From assembly GCF_028453695.1 (NCBI RefSeq), contig NC_135777.1:22220796-22284795 (forward strand): a stretch of 64,000 nucleotides of DNA, read 5' to 3'. A program made the translations under genes and the position numbers. Within the stretch, counting starts at the first letter, position 1. Every line of letters begins with the position of its first letter. Shown piece after piece: positions 23,460 through 34,149 of the stretch. Source of the stretch: Augochlora pura (lineage: Eukaryota > Arthropoda > Insecta > Hymenoptera > Halictidae). The notes beneath the pieces were generated by a model. The model was not told where the DNA came from. It saw only the letters and a program-made list of their open reading frames with translations, and did not search any database.

Positions 23460-23800
23460 CCCGTAAAAATCGTAGGGAGCCATTATCCCGGCGATTTATC
23501 AAACCGATCCTGGATCCCCTGGTGGCCGAGGACCTAGGCGACGATATCCGTCTGCGACGTTTGGAAATCGCCTCCTAGGAGGCACCTGCCTTTCGGAATC
23601 AGGTGCGACCGCAACCCCGCGTAAATCAGAAGATACGGTCGTCCACGGGAAACTGACCTTCGAGGAAATCAATATCCTCCCGCTGGGACGACGGAACGGG
23701 CTACGTCGACGACGGGGGCTCGCATCGATCCGCCATCCTCCGAGAGATCGTTTTACGCTCTGGGAATGGTCTGTCTCGCCTAATAGAATCGTAGTTACAG
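23460..23800. other. GC-rich island in AT-rich DNA, no gene seen
   Basis: An island of about 350 bp, GC-rich relative to its flanks, with no defensible reading frame. AT-rich DNA borders it on both sides. Confidence 0.4.
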
Positions 23801-23878
23801 TGTTCGTGTTTCGTCTGTTAGCAGCTATGTTTTACTACTTTGATCGACAAAGAGTCGCTTCTATTTTCTACTTTATAT

Positions 23879-23987
23879 AGAAGAATTGATTTATGGTAAA
23901 ATGAACCGTAATAATTACGGTAATTCTGTTTTATGTAGAAAATTTGATTTATGGAAAAATGAGCTGCAATAATTATGGCAATTTTGG
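23879..23987. repeat. Tandem duplication, about 58-bp unit
   Basis: Two copies of a unit starting AGAAGAATTGATTTATGG and AGAAAATTTGATTTATGG. Each carries a near-palindrome of the type CCGTAAT-A-ATTACGG in the first copy, decayed in the second. Confidence 0.75.
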
Positions 23988-24036
23988 ATAAGATATCATT
24001 TGTGTAATTTCGTCAATTGAAGCTGAAAAAATTCTA

Positions 24037-24085
24037 GCTATCAACCCCTTGCTGTGTCATTTTCTTCACAGTTACTGCGATTAGG
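24037..24085 (+). mobile_element. Possible solo left end, TTAA family C
   Basis: TCAACCCCTTGCTGTGTC, followed by TTCACAGTTACTGCGATTAG, aligns loosely with the left end of the 33808-34041 element (TTAACCCCTTGCACTACGAC onward). No right end was found. This is a degenerate fragment at best. Confidence 0.3.
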
Positions 24086-24488
24086 TGTTTTTCAATTCGA
24101 ATTATTTTTACGAACTTATAAATTAGACGCCCTACATTATCCACAAAAATCCGCGATAGAACAGCAAGTCGCCGATGCACTGCGCTCATAGGGGATGAAA
24201 AATGGGAAGAAATCCAACGGAAGGAGCCTCTCGCGATAATATCGGCCTCATTACCACGTCATTGTCTCCCGACGCTGAATAGCGTGTATGGGGTTTAAAG
24301 GGTAGAAATAAACCTCCTATTGTTTATTGTCTCCGCGGGAGAAGACCGGGCTGGAGGGGGATGAACGGCAACGAAAATATTTGACTCGCAACCCCACCCC
24401 CTCCCCCTTCAGCCCGATGGCAAAGTGAAATCCTAGACAGCGAGTGCAACGGCAACGGCACCACCGTCTATTCCCGTCGATGACACAA

Positions 24489-24516
24489 GGAGGGAGGAGG
24501 GGGGGCGGGGGCGGAG
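24489..24516. repeat. G-run cluster, quadruplex-prone
   Basis: Consecutive runs GGAGGGAGGAGGGGGGGCGG then GGGCGGAGG. A similar purine run lies at 24932-24965. Confidence 0.7.
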
Positions 24517-24758
24517 GTAGGTATTCGCCGTTTCATCCCCTGCGCGATGGGGCAGGATGAGTTGATCTATGACTCAGTCAGGAAGTACGGCTCGACGGTG
24601 GCACACAAAGTGCCGTAGAAGTGAACCTGCCACCCCCTACTCCACACCCCCTGCCCCCCTCCGGAGACGACCCGCTTCGTTCGGTTCGAGGAAACCGATG
24701 AGCCAACCCCTACCCTTTCCACCTCCGGTTACTCTCTTTTTCTCCGGGTGGCGCCCCC

Positions 24759-24760
<2 letters not shown>

Positions 24761-24800
<40 letters not shown>
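24761..24800. repeat. (CT)n microsatellite
   Basis: An uninterrupted CT tract of about 40 bases. Confidence 0.95.
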
Positions 24801-24803
<3 letters not shown>

Positions 24804-25321
24804 GGTGTATATCGACTTTGTTTCTGGGAACCCCGGGCCGACCTAACCGAGACCTCGGGGCCGGAAGCATGATCCACGGAGCCACGTGCCCCGCAACGTG
24901 AACTCGCGGAACTGAAAAACCCGAGCGACTAGGCAGGGGAGGGGAGGGGGGAGGGGGAAGGTGGGACACACGATCGATGGGGCTGATAAGGGGAAACCGC
25001 TGGGAGAAGCTACTCCCGGGGTCTCTCGAAAGTAGTCGGCGAAATAAAATATCCATTAAGGACTGGTTTTCCTACGGTGACCTTTTCTCTCCACCGCGTT
25101 CGATTAAAGATAGCGGAGAAGCCACCCCATTTGCCACCGCTGATTTTATGCCGGTCCTTCGAGTTACTTTGCCACGGGATCGCGGCGAATTGTTTCTGCG
25201 AAGACAAAAAAGCCGGACCCCAAGGATGATCTTTTTCTTTGCATTGTGCAACGTAAAATGATTTTTGTTAGGTTAGAATATTTTTTTTATTGGATGCTGC
25301 GTGTGGGAGGATTATTAGCAA

Positions 25322-25492
25322 TGGTCATAAGCTTGATATAATAGCATATCCAAGACAATAGGATATGTAATTAAATTAGGAAACGATATGTAGAAAAATA
25401 AGAAGAGCAAGTTCATAAGCTTGACATAACCTAATACAATATGTAATTAAAATATAAAACAATATGTAGAAAATGAAATAGAGCATGTTATA
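25322..25492. repeat. AT-rich tandem duplication, about 88-bp unit
   Basis: CATAAGCTTGATATAATA at 25326 and CATAAGCTTGACATAACC at 25414 begin two similar units that share GATATGTAATTAAA and ATATGTAGAAAA phrases. The second copy contains the GACATAACCT decamer found in other arrays. Confidence 0.7.
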
Positions 25493-25930
25493 TTATAGAA
25501 AGGGTATAAATAGATAATCTGGATGATAATAGACAAATTATAAATTGAAGGTAAGCAGGTATTTTTGAAACTTAAAAATAGTAAATAAAATAATATTAAA
25601 ATAAAATAAAATGAGCCTACGAAACACAAAAGAGTATGTTACCCCTTTCGCACATATTTACCCCTTTCGTACGGCAGACTACATAAGGACGCGCATAGAC
25701 GTGCTTTTCGTAGTCAAAGGCTTAAAGGAACTCTGTCGAAGAGCAGGGTAAAAAGCCACCCCTCCGTCAGCCGCTAAGCAACTAATTGATGCAACCACCG
25801 CGAAGCATTTAAAAAGCTGCTTCGAACCCGTCCGACAAACTCGGAGCTCCGCTCTAATCCCGGCGAGCCCCGTAATTCTACCGGAGACGAAATATTGCAA
25901 CTTGGCTGCTACTCTAGCTCGCACCTGTGT

Positions 25931-25958
25931 CTATGTGTGTGTGTGTGTGTGTGTGTGT
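25931..25958. repeat. (GT)n microsatellite
   Basis: A GT dinucleotide tract of about 26 bases, preceded by CTATGT. Confidence 0.95.
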
Positions 25959-26279
25959 AAGTTACATCAATTCCCCGCACTTCCGAAGAAATTTTTAACT
26001 CGTCCGTGAACGCGCGGGCCCGGAAGCTTCCGAGCCATCCAAAAGTGAAATACTGAGATCCCCGATCCGCCTCCGTTGAAATATCGCGACTAAATGCTTA
26101 GGAGCAGCATGAAGCGAAGGATCCAATCGCATTTAACTTTCTGCTATATATAACTTTAGTTTATGTATAGGTACTGTGCTGGTGAGAATTAATTTTTGTG
26201 GAATTGACAGGAACGTATAATATGCTAGATTAAATTGGAAAAATAAAATAGAGTTGGGTTTCTTTTAATTTTTAGATAT

Positions 26280-26530
26280 ATGTGATATAGTAATATGTTT
26301 TAGATCAAAATAATAAAATAATAAAGAAAAATAAATAGCGAAGAGTTAAGTGGGTTTAAATATACATAATACAGTGATATATATATAAAATAAAAATAAT
26401 AGAGAAGAAATAAATAGCAAAGAGTTATAAGCGGGCTTAAATATATGTAATATAGTTATACGTATGAAATAAAAATAATAAAGAAATAATAAAGAAGAAT
26501 TAGCAGAGGGTTAAGTGGGGGCTTAGCTAT
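26280..26530. repeat. AT-rich tandem repeat, 79-86 bp unit
   Basis: The phrase TAGC(G/A)AAGAGTTA-(A)GTGGG occurs at 26336, 26415 and 26501. Each copy is preceded by AATAAAAATAATA(A/G)AGAA. Three imperfect copies. Confidence 0.7.
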
Positions 26531-26871
26531 TCTTCTAAATATTTTAATAATATCTCCGCTAATAATAAAATAAAAATTCCACGCCTCGCGCGACACAACC
26601 CGACATAACCTGACATTTCCAAACACGTCTTCTGCCCGGCCTCTTGACTCGAGCGCCCCGCCGCGCGCCCCGTCTTCGAAAAATTGAAGCGTCGGCTTCC
26701 CGAAGGCCGCTGGCAACGATCACTCGATCGCCTCCCATGAATCGCCGGGTGCAGCTGATCCCTGAATCACGCTGGCCAAAGCAAGAAACCTCGAGTGCTC
26801 GTATCCTCGAGTGGCCGTAGTCCCTGGAACGGGCCGGCGGACTTTCGAACAAGGGGCTCGGAGTACGAGGC

Positions 26872-26932
26872 TGGAGAAGAAGAAGAAGAAGAAGAAGATG
26901 AAGATGGAAAAGAGGAAGAGGAGGAGAGCAGC
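26872..26932. repeat. (GAA)n trinucleotide repeat
   Basis: Eight or nine GAA units, followed by GATGAAGATGG and further purine-rich sequence. Confidence 0.9.
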
Positions 26933-27639
26933 GGGTTCCCAGTATCTTCATCTTAACGCTCCACTCAAGGTGTCCAATTATTAGGCGTACACGAGTGGCT
27001 CGGCGTCGTTACCGAACCGGTCGGGCCCCGTTTTATTGCGATCCGCCGGCCTAATTTTAGTCAGCTTTATTTCGGTACGACAAGTATCCTCTCGTCGCCG
27101 GTAGCCCGATGAACGGAAAAAGGAGTACGGCCTCCACGCGATACGACGCCGTCGTCGCGCGAACAGAGCCGAACAACGGTTGCCAATCCTTGGCGAGAGC
27201 ACGTGTTTCCCGCAGAGGGCCACGCGGCCGCGCGGCGGCGTTTCGGCCTCAGATCTCGACGCGGCGCGTTACGTTGTCAAACACATGGCGTTTTAATGCC
27301 TCGCGCGCGGTATTGCTCACGGGTCAGAACAGAACCCGGGGCCCCCTTTAATCTTCGCCAGCTAACCGGGCTTTTTCTGTTCCGGCTACGCCGGTTAATC
27401 GTCCCAGCGACCGCGCTCGCTCGCGCGAGCCGTCCTTCTTGAGGTTCGCGGTATCGAATTGTTCCTGGAAGCTGATCGACTGACAGAGATCACTGCCGCG
27501 TCGCTGAGCGCGGCCAGATCCCTTCTGTCGAGGATCATAGCGGTGCTTGAACGATACCTTTGATGGACACCGGCGGGATCTGTGGCGGCGAGTGCCGAAA
27601 GCGTGCGCCATCCGGTTCGCTCTTCATTTTATTTTAAAT

Positions 27640-27847
27640 GGTAGGTGTTAAATATTTGTTAGTAACTATAATGCTTCCTGTGTCTTTTAATAATTTTAAT
27701 TTTAATTGTTTGTTAATTCTATTGCCATATTAGTTAAATTTTTGGTAGGTGTTATATATTTGTTAGTAACTATTACGCTTCTTGCGTCTTTTAATAATTT
27801 TAATTTTAATTGTTTGTTAATTCTATTGTCATATTAGTTAAATTTTT
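27640..27847. repeat. Tandem duplication, 104-bp unit
   Basis: Two copies (27640-27743 and 27744-27847) start GGTAGGTGTTA and end ATATTAGTTAAATTTTT. They differ at only a handful of positions, so the duplication is recent. AT-rich, no coding content. Confidence 0.9.
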
Positions 27848-28022
27848 TTTAAGCTATTCTAATCATTATACATATCCGTTTCAGTGTACTTGTCGTTGCA
27901 CCTGGATACTATTGTCTTTGGTTCTCCATTTTCATAAAACTTCATGTCTACAAGAATCTTTATTATGTTAATTATTTTTCAATGTCTCCAATATTTTTCA
28001 ATCAAAGATACTGTTCTATTCT

Positions 28023-28306
28023 TTAAATTGTTGGTTTTACTTTTGATAATTCTGATTTATATGGCGATGCCGGGCTCTTCCTGTTGAAGGGGTAGTCCAG
28101 TGTCGCCTCATCAATCGCTGCCTTCTTTGATGATTCTTCTGTGATATTTCCTATCGTTAAGGTCTTATCTTCCGATAACTGTTTCGTTGAGAAACGCGAC
28201 GATTGAAGAGTTTCAGACGCGTCTGTATAGTCTGTCGCGACGAGACGAATCAGTTGGTGTAAACGAAACGGCTGCTCAATGTTATATAACACAAAGAGCA
28301 GCTTTC
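28023..28306 (-). CDS. Candidate terminal exon of unknown protein (low confidence)
   Basis: The minus-strand frame is open from a TGA near 28307 to TAA at the low-coordinate end, about 94 codons. It has a balanced Ser/Glu/Lys/Thr composition, low in Arg and Cys, unlike the GC-driven frames elsewhere. It contains phrases such as KQLSEDKTLTIGNITEESSK and ends SELSKVKPTI-stop. Possible acceptor AG dinucleotides lie upstream, but none has a strong polypyrimidine tract. No family is recognised. The plus strand is also open over part of it (28157-28381), which weakens the case. Confidence 0.25.
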
Positions 28307-29059
28307 ATAGTCGGCGAGGGTGCGAGAACATTAACAGCAGCGGTAACTGCAAGCCAGACTGAGGATTTTTATGCGAAATAAAAATTGTCTTCATTGGTTC
28401 TGAGAGGTGAAAATTCAATAGAAAATTCTTCTGTCTTTAATCATTTTTATTGATTAAATATAGTATATTGACATTTTTATATTGCTTCCATTTTTCTGCT
28501 AGTTGCAAAAAAGCCACAGGGTACAGTAATCTGATTAATTGAATTTTTTATCATATAATATTCTTATTTTATTTTATTAGAATTTTAAAAGACTATCTTA
28601 GTTGAGATTTTCGCTTTCACAATCGCACTTGGATTTTTCTTTTAAATCGAATCTAGGCAAAGAAGTCGCACTGCAAATGACTATTGCAATTAGCATTTCC
28701 TCATCTCGAAATAAAAATCCGCCATACAACATCTCGCAGCCGCAGAACAAAATGGCGGTCCCGGCCAGTCAATATTCACGTTCAGACAACCGGGATTTCA
28801 GATTTCCATATCCCATGCTCCTAAATACCGTTATAAATCCCTGATTGATCACGGCAGGATGTCGCTTAAAAGTGTCGGGTTAGTCGAGCTATCAGAGCAG
28901 GCGATACTCTCTCCCTCTCTCTCTCTCCGCGAAACGGCGCCGCGTGTCACCGTCGCATTATACAACTTCCCTTCGACGCGACTTCCCCGGGCGAGGAGCC
29001 GTCTCCGCCGACTGTCACATTCATGCTAATTATCATATTATCCAGCGAAGCGTTCCATG

Positions 29060-29083
29060 CCCCCTCCCCCCCCCCCCCCCTCC
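29060..29083. repeat. Poly-C tract
   Basis: Runs of C interrupted by single T, 24 bases in all. Confidence 0.9.
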
Positions 29084-29186
29084 CTGCAACGTTTCTCCGT
29101 TAATTAAAAAGACCAGACACGAAACTTCGCGGAGCCCCAGACGGCGGCGCGACTGATGCCGCGGGAGCGACGCGGATGAAGACGAA

Positions 29187-29820
29187 GAGGGAGTAAGATT
29201 GGGAGAGGAAGAGAGAGAGAGAGAGAGAGAGAGATGGCTAAAAAGAGACGGATAGAGAATTTGAAATAGATAGAGCAATAGAGAGATAGAGAATTAGAGA
29301 TAGATAGAGCAGTAGAGAGATAGAAAGAAAGATAGAGCAATAGAGAGATAGAGAATTAGAGATAGATAGAGCAACAGAGAGATAGAGAATTAGAGATAGA
29401 AATAGAGATAGAGAATTAGAGGTAGATGAAGATAGATAGAGCAATAGAGAGATAGTGAATTAGAGAAAGATAGAGCAATAGAGAGATAGTGAATTAGAGA
29501 AAGATAGAGCAATAGAGAGATAGTGAATTAGAGATAGATAGAGCAATAAAGAGATAGAGAATTAGAGGTAGATAGAGCAATAGAGAGATAGAAATAGAGA
29601 TAGAGAATTAGAGGTAGATGGAGCAATAGAGAGATAGAAATAGAGCTAGAGAATTAGAGGTAGATATAGATAGATAGAGCAACGGAGAGTTAGAAATATA
29701 TTGAGAGATAGATGTAGATGGAGAGAGATAGGGGGCTAGAGATATAGCTACAGGTAGAGATACATAAAGAGATAGACAGAAAGATGGAGAAACAGCTATA
29801 GAAAGAGAAATATACAGAGA
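29187..29820. repeat. GA/GATA compound minisatellite, about 630 bp
   Basis: It begins with a pure GA tract (29210-29234) and continues as a higher-order array. Its units combine GATAGAGCAATAGAGAGATA with GAGAATTAGAGATA, with CAATAG and GGTAGAT variants. The plus strand is almost all purine plus T, and C is rare. Minus-strand translations give Leu/Ser/Tyr-rich peptides that are artefacts. This is the longest repeat array in the window. Confidence 0.95.
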
Positions 29821-30107
29821 CATCGAGCTAAATCCGAAGGAGCAATCGCAACTCCAGAACCCCGCGATCCCGAGGGTCCCCGTCCGCTAACGAGGAACCT
29901 CGGGACCCGGAAAAGAGCCGCGACGATGCGCGCTCGTTCGCCGTCAGGGACGCCGGGGAAGCATTGTCGGCGTCGCGAGGCGAGGCGACGATCAATTAAG
30001 CGCATCCCGCAAAGTGCTAAGACGTTTATGGCCGACATCTTATTATACGTCGCACATGGGGTGCGCGCGGCACGTTCGCAACGCGACGTGGCCCCGGGTC
30101 GTCGGCC

Positions 30108-30144
<37 letters not shown>

Positions 30145-30145
30145 A
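30108..30145. repeat. (ACG)n trinucleotide repeat
   Basis: About 12 ACG units, reading GACGAC along the strand. One plus frame gives poly-Asp and another poly-Arg, so no frame can be preferred. Confidence 0.95.
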
Positions 30146-30149
30146 GGCA

Positions 30150-31476
30150 GCCGTCGAAGAAGAAAGCGGAACCGTGAAGCCCCTGAACCGTCCGCGTCCT
30201 CTCCAGCCGGATGTCTTACAAGATTCGTTTAAGGCAGCGGGTTCGACGAGCCATCGACCACCCTTACGGAATCAATTAGCTCGGTCAGCGTGATTATCCC
30301 AGCCCGGGGTCTCGTGTTCTAGCTACCGCGATGGCCGCCTCCGAGGAGGCCCTAGTCGGCCGCGGCAGCTGCGCGACCTTTCCAGAAACCGGGCTCGGAG
30401 ACCGTCCATCTTGCTCGCGAAATTTTCTTCGGTAATTGGCAATAATCTCTCATTTTCATTGGAGAAATAATTGGACAGGTTATTTAAAAACTAATATATG
30501 GTATGCAATTTGAAGCGGGGGAAGCAAAATTGGTCGATTCATATCGACATCCCGCGTCCCTATTAAATGGTCAGCTGTCAACAGGTTAGCCAAAAACGCC
30601 GGTCGTTTCTTTAAGAGTCTCGAAGGTTCTTCGTCAAAAGGGTTCATCACGTAGGAAGATACTGGTTGCAGAAGTATATCAAATGTCTGATATATACAGC
30701 AAGAGCTCCCAGCGGTCCGGTGATTACGGCGACGGGAATTGCCGGTGTAACAGCGGCGAGGAAATAATAAAGCTTTCTTGATTAAACGAGTTCGTTAACT
30801 TCAATGGTTCTCGTAAACTGCAGTTGCAACTTTAAGGACCACGGTTGCAAGATGACTTTCGCGGTTGTTCGCCAGCCAGCCGAGTTATACCGTTCGCCGG
30901 TTCAAGCCGCGCGATTCTCCCAGGAACGAGGATTTTTGCATACCCGGCCCGCGAGCACGGAAGACGAAGAGAACCCGTCACAGCTCGCTTTCTCGCGCGA
31001 ACAGAGAATAATAGGCGGGGGAGGTCGAACTCGCGAGTCCCGGCAATATATCTTAGGTGATGCCGGCCTAGAGAGAACATCGACGCCCTCGTTCGACTTT
31101 TAGAATTTCACGGGCCGCCCCTAACGGATAAAAATGTAAGGGCTTCGACGGACTCCCTCTTCTACGTTTCTTCGACGGGGAGCCACGGCTTACGCCCTTG
31201 CTTTTCAAATTCATCCTTATGGCTGGTCATCGGGATAGGAGGGCGCCAATCCTTCAACAGACAGCTCTATTACTCAGGCTCCGAGTCCATCGAGCACCTT
31301 GAACGATGTTTGCGATTCCGCTTTTTTAGGATTCTATTCATATCCTCCGGTGAATCGCCTATTCCTCTGTAAATCGTGTTTAAATAGGGTAGCGTGTACT
31401 GTTGGGCAATTTTTAGGATTTATGGAACAGGAGTAGAGAAATTCTTTTGCGTTACTGATAAAAATTTAGGTTAATT
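30150..31476. other. Unique mixed-composition DNA, no gene seen
   Basis: Moderately GC-rich, without tandem repeats. A 99-codon plus frame at 30804-31103 overlaps other open frames in the same interval and has no recognisable domain. Confidence 0.4.
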
Positions 31477-31726
31477 TTAACCCTTTCGCTCCGAACGACG
31501 GATATATCCGTCATCCACATAACAACTCGCGGAGCCGAACGCCGGATATATTCGACATCCACATGATCGCCCTCTGGGGACGAACGCCGGATATATCCGA
31601 CATGCCGGTAAATTTTTGCTATTATGTTTTGTATTATGGATACTATGTTTTATTTTATTACTGCAAATTATATATTATTTCTTCACTTTCTTCACTTTCA
31701 CTGAACCGCCGTAGCGAAAGGGTTAA
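31477..31726. mobile_element. TTAA-flanked miniature element, family A (242 bp plus TTAA)
   Basis: TTAA occurs on both sides (31477-31480 and 31723-31726). The ends read CCCTTTCGCTCCG and, on the minus strand, CCCTTTCGCTACG, so at least 10 perfect terminal bases. TTAA duplications with CCC-starting ends are the hallmark of piggyBac-type elements. The left half holds three copies, 44-45 bp apart (31492, 31536, 31581), of CGAACG(A/C)CGGATATATCCG, two of which contain the perfect 12-bp palindrome CGGATATATCCG. The right half is AT-rich. No transposase is encoded, so this is a non-autonomous copy. Confidence 0.85.
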
Positions 31727-32254
31727 GAGGAGTAATGCATCACGAATATTCATCTAGCACCCCTGGCACCTAAAATCTCGCGAAAATAAACCTTCCCAGT
31801 CACAGAAAAAAAGTAACCATAGTCTCCAACTCGCGCCAGGGTTTAAATAAAACAAGCGACGACAAAGTCTCGAAGGGGCACCAGAAAGAAATTGCCGACC
31901 GTTTAGTCCGCGGCCGGGCATTTGTCGCAAAGAGCGTACGATATCGCAGCTGTGCGCGGGCCCCAATTTGCATCTCGGTTGTCTAGCAATAAACCGCGCG
32001 GCCGCGGGCCGTTAATCAAACGGCCCGTTCCCGGGTTGAGCTAGCGTGCAAGACAATGCGTGTCACACGCGCGTTGCGTGGGAGAGGGCGCGGTGGAAGC
32101 GAGCCCGGTTCATCAGAGGCAGCGGCCCACTTATCCGGCGGCCGTCGTAAATCAGCCCCGGAATAAATGAAAGCGGTCCAGGTTTCTGGGTGGAACCGGG
32201 GGCCGGCCAGGTAACGTCCGGTCACGTTGCAACAGGACGCGATATTAAACCGGC

Positions 32255-32263
<9 letters not shown>

Positions 32264-32288
<25 letters not shown>

Positions 32289-32291
32289 AGG
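32264..32291. repeat. (GC)n then (GA)n microsatellite
   Basis: A GC dinucleotide run (about 32254-32265) passes directly into a GA run of about 26 bases. Confidence 0.95.
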
Positions 32292-32805
32292 GCCGGTACC
32301 CAGGGCCCAAGAGAGAATTCGGGCGGCAGCCCTCGGCTCCAGCAATATCTCCGCGTTAGGCGCTCTTTTCGCCGTGGTTTAATCAGCGCGGCGGCGGCAG
32401 CGGCCGAGTTCTTTCCAGAGAGGTTGCCGGCGTCTCTCGGCTGTCCCCTTCGGCTACCGTCGCTTGATACGGCCGCGCGCGAAGACCTACGCGAAACTGT
32501 TAATTAAAGTTAATGCATGCGACCCGCGCCGCAGCCTTTATCCCGAGAGCGTCAGCTGGCGCGCGCGATACCCCGCGCTGCAACGAGGACGTGCTCGCCA
32601 CCCGGTCGCCCGTGCACCTCTCGATTCGGCTCTCCTTTCTTCGTCCGTCGTCCACCGGCGTCCATCCGTACCTGAGAGACCGAGTGTTTAAAACGAGAGT
32701 GGATGGTGAGAAATCTGAAACCTACCCAATGAGAGCTAGTGTGTCTTGGGTCCATTTCTGTACCTTATTTACACCTCTGTGACCTACCAGCTTCAACTAC
32801 AAAAT

Positions 32806-32922
32806 CAAAACTATTGTACAATAGGAACTGTCAAAACTATTATACACTAAGAACTGTCAAAACTATTGTACAATAGGAACTGTCAAAACTACAATAGGTA
32901 CTATCAAAACTACAATAGGAAC
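32806..32922. repeat. 26-bp tandem repeat carrying a 14-bp palindrome
   Basis: Copies start with CAAAACTA at 32806, 32832, 32858, 32884 and 32905. The first three have period 26; the last two are shortened to about 21 and 18 bases. Copies 1 and 3 contain the perfect palindrome CTATTGTACAATAG. The short copies have lost its left half. Confidence 0.85.
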
Positions 32923-32983
32923 GTTTGCCGATGACACTGCGACAGCGGCAAACCATGGAGCAGCAATTGATTTATAATCAGGT

Positions 32984-33019
32984 CTTAGGAGATCTTTTCG
33001 ATGGAGAAGACCTCCTAAG
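32984..33019. repeat. Hairpin, 13-bp stem with one mismatch
   Basis: CTTAGGAGATCTT (32984-32996) pairs with AAGACCTCCTAAG (33007-33019) around a 10-base loop. No known small RNA is recognised. Confidence 0.7.
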
Positions 33020-33290
33020 GGGCCTATCCGTGGCTAGAAATAAAGGTCCATGGACATCATAACCCATTGAACTCGTGGCTCAGATAGCTGATTATAGAAA
33101 AATATAAAAGAAAAAGTCCTGCCTCAACACCGCCCTGTGCAGTCTCTCGCCTGCTGCGCCCTGCTTCCTTCATGTCTCCGACTTAATCCTCCTCCTCCTC
33201 CTTCCACCTTGTGTTTCGAGTGTCGTCGCTTATCCTCGCTCTGTTTGCCGTAGATAGATGTAATTCGGTGAATGCCGCGGAAAGTTCCCG

Positions 33291-33293
<3 letters not shown>

Positions 33294-33327
<34 letters not shown>
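33294..33327. repeat. (CT)n microsatellite
   Basis: A CT dinucleotide tract of about 34 bases. Confidence 0.95.
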
Positions 33328-33328
<1 letters not shown>

Positions 33329-33803
33329 CTTCGGAACGGTCTCGTTATCGCCGGCGTACCCCTAATCCGGACCGTTACCCGTCGGTTTAGATAACCGGCG
33401 AACAGGATGGCAGCTACCGACGATTTGTACCTTTTGCTACTCGCGATGTTTACGCCAGGTCTGGCCGGGCTATTTTATATCTTGTCGCTTCGATAAGGCG
33501 GGGCGAACCGCTTTCAAGGCTCGCTGGATTTCGGCGGCGAGTCGGTGAAACGGCTCCACGCTTGCTCGTTTGTGCGCGTTAATGAAACGTCGGCGAGGAG
33601 TCTCTCGTTCGTTTCTCGGGTAATTGACTGCGGGATGTCGACTGCCGGGTCGTAAGGTAAGGGCGTAAAGCGCGGACAGCCGTCGGTCCGAAAAATTCAG
33701 CTACACTAATCGCATCGTCACACTGTTCTCTTTACAGGTATATTATATTTATCACTTGCATCTTGGTAAACATTGAATACAGATAACGTGGGAACACTGC
33801 TAA

Positions 33804-34045
33804 TTAACCCCTTGCACTACGACTTCTATCACGTTGCGTTGATTAGCGCTCATTTTTTCTTAATATTTTCCTTAATAGGAACAGATCATTTTTGTTTCTT
33901 TTTGTATCTAATCATACTAAACTTTGACAATAGAAAAATTCAATTTGATTTCGATTTGGAACAAATTCATAATATTCGTATTTAATAGACCATGCGTGGA
34001 ATCTTGATCACGAGTCTAATTTGTTATTATATGGCAAGGGGTTAA
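33804..34045. mobile_element. TTAA-flanked miniature element, family C (234 bp plus TTAA)
   Basis: TTAA occurs at 33804-33807 and 34042-34045. The ends read CCCCTTGCAC and, on the minus strand, CCCCTTGCCA, so a perfect terminal repeat of 8 bases. The body is AT-rich and non-coding. The length, TTAA duplication and CCC-starting ends parallel families A and B, but the interior is unrelated by eye. A diverged left end may lie at 24037. Confidence 0.75.
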
Positions 34046-34057
34046 AGACACTTCCAA

Positions 34058-34080
34058 CAAATAATAATAATAATAATAAA
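34058..34080. repeat. (AAT)n trinucleotide repeat
   Basis: Seven AAT units directly after the family C element. Confidence 0.9.
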
Positions 34081-34149
34081 GGCAAATTTAGTATTTTAAA
34101 AATAGTAAAATATAGTTTAAAAAATAATCTTTACCTAGTTATATTTAAA

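Noticed and set aside
25645..25680. Two ACCCCTTTCG phrases in tandem, resembling TTAA element ends
   Set aside because: No TTAA beside them, no inverted partner within 400 bp, and both lie in the same orientation.
29033..29823. Minus-strand Leu/Ser/Tyr-rich frames
   Set aside because: These are translations of the GA/GATA array.
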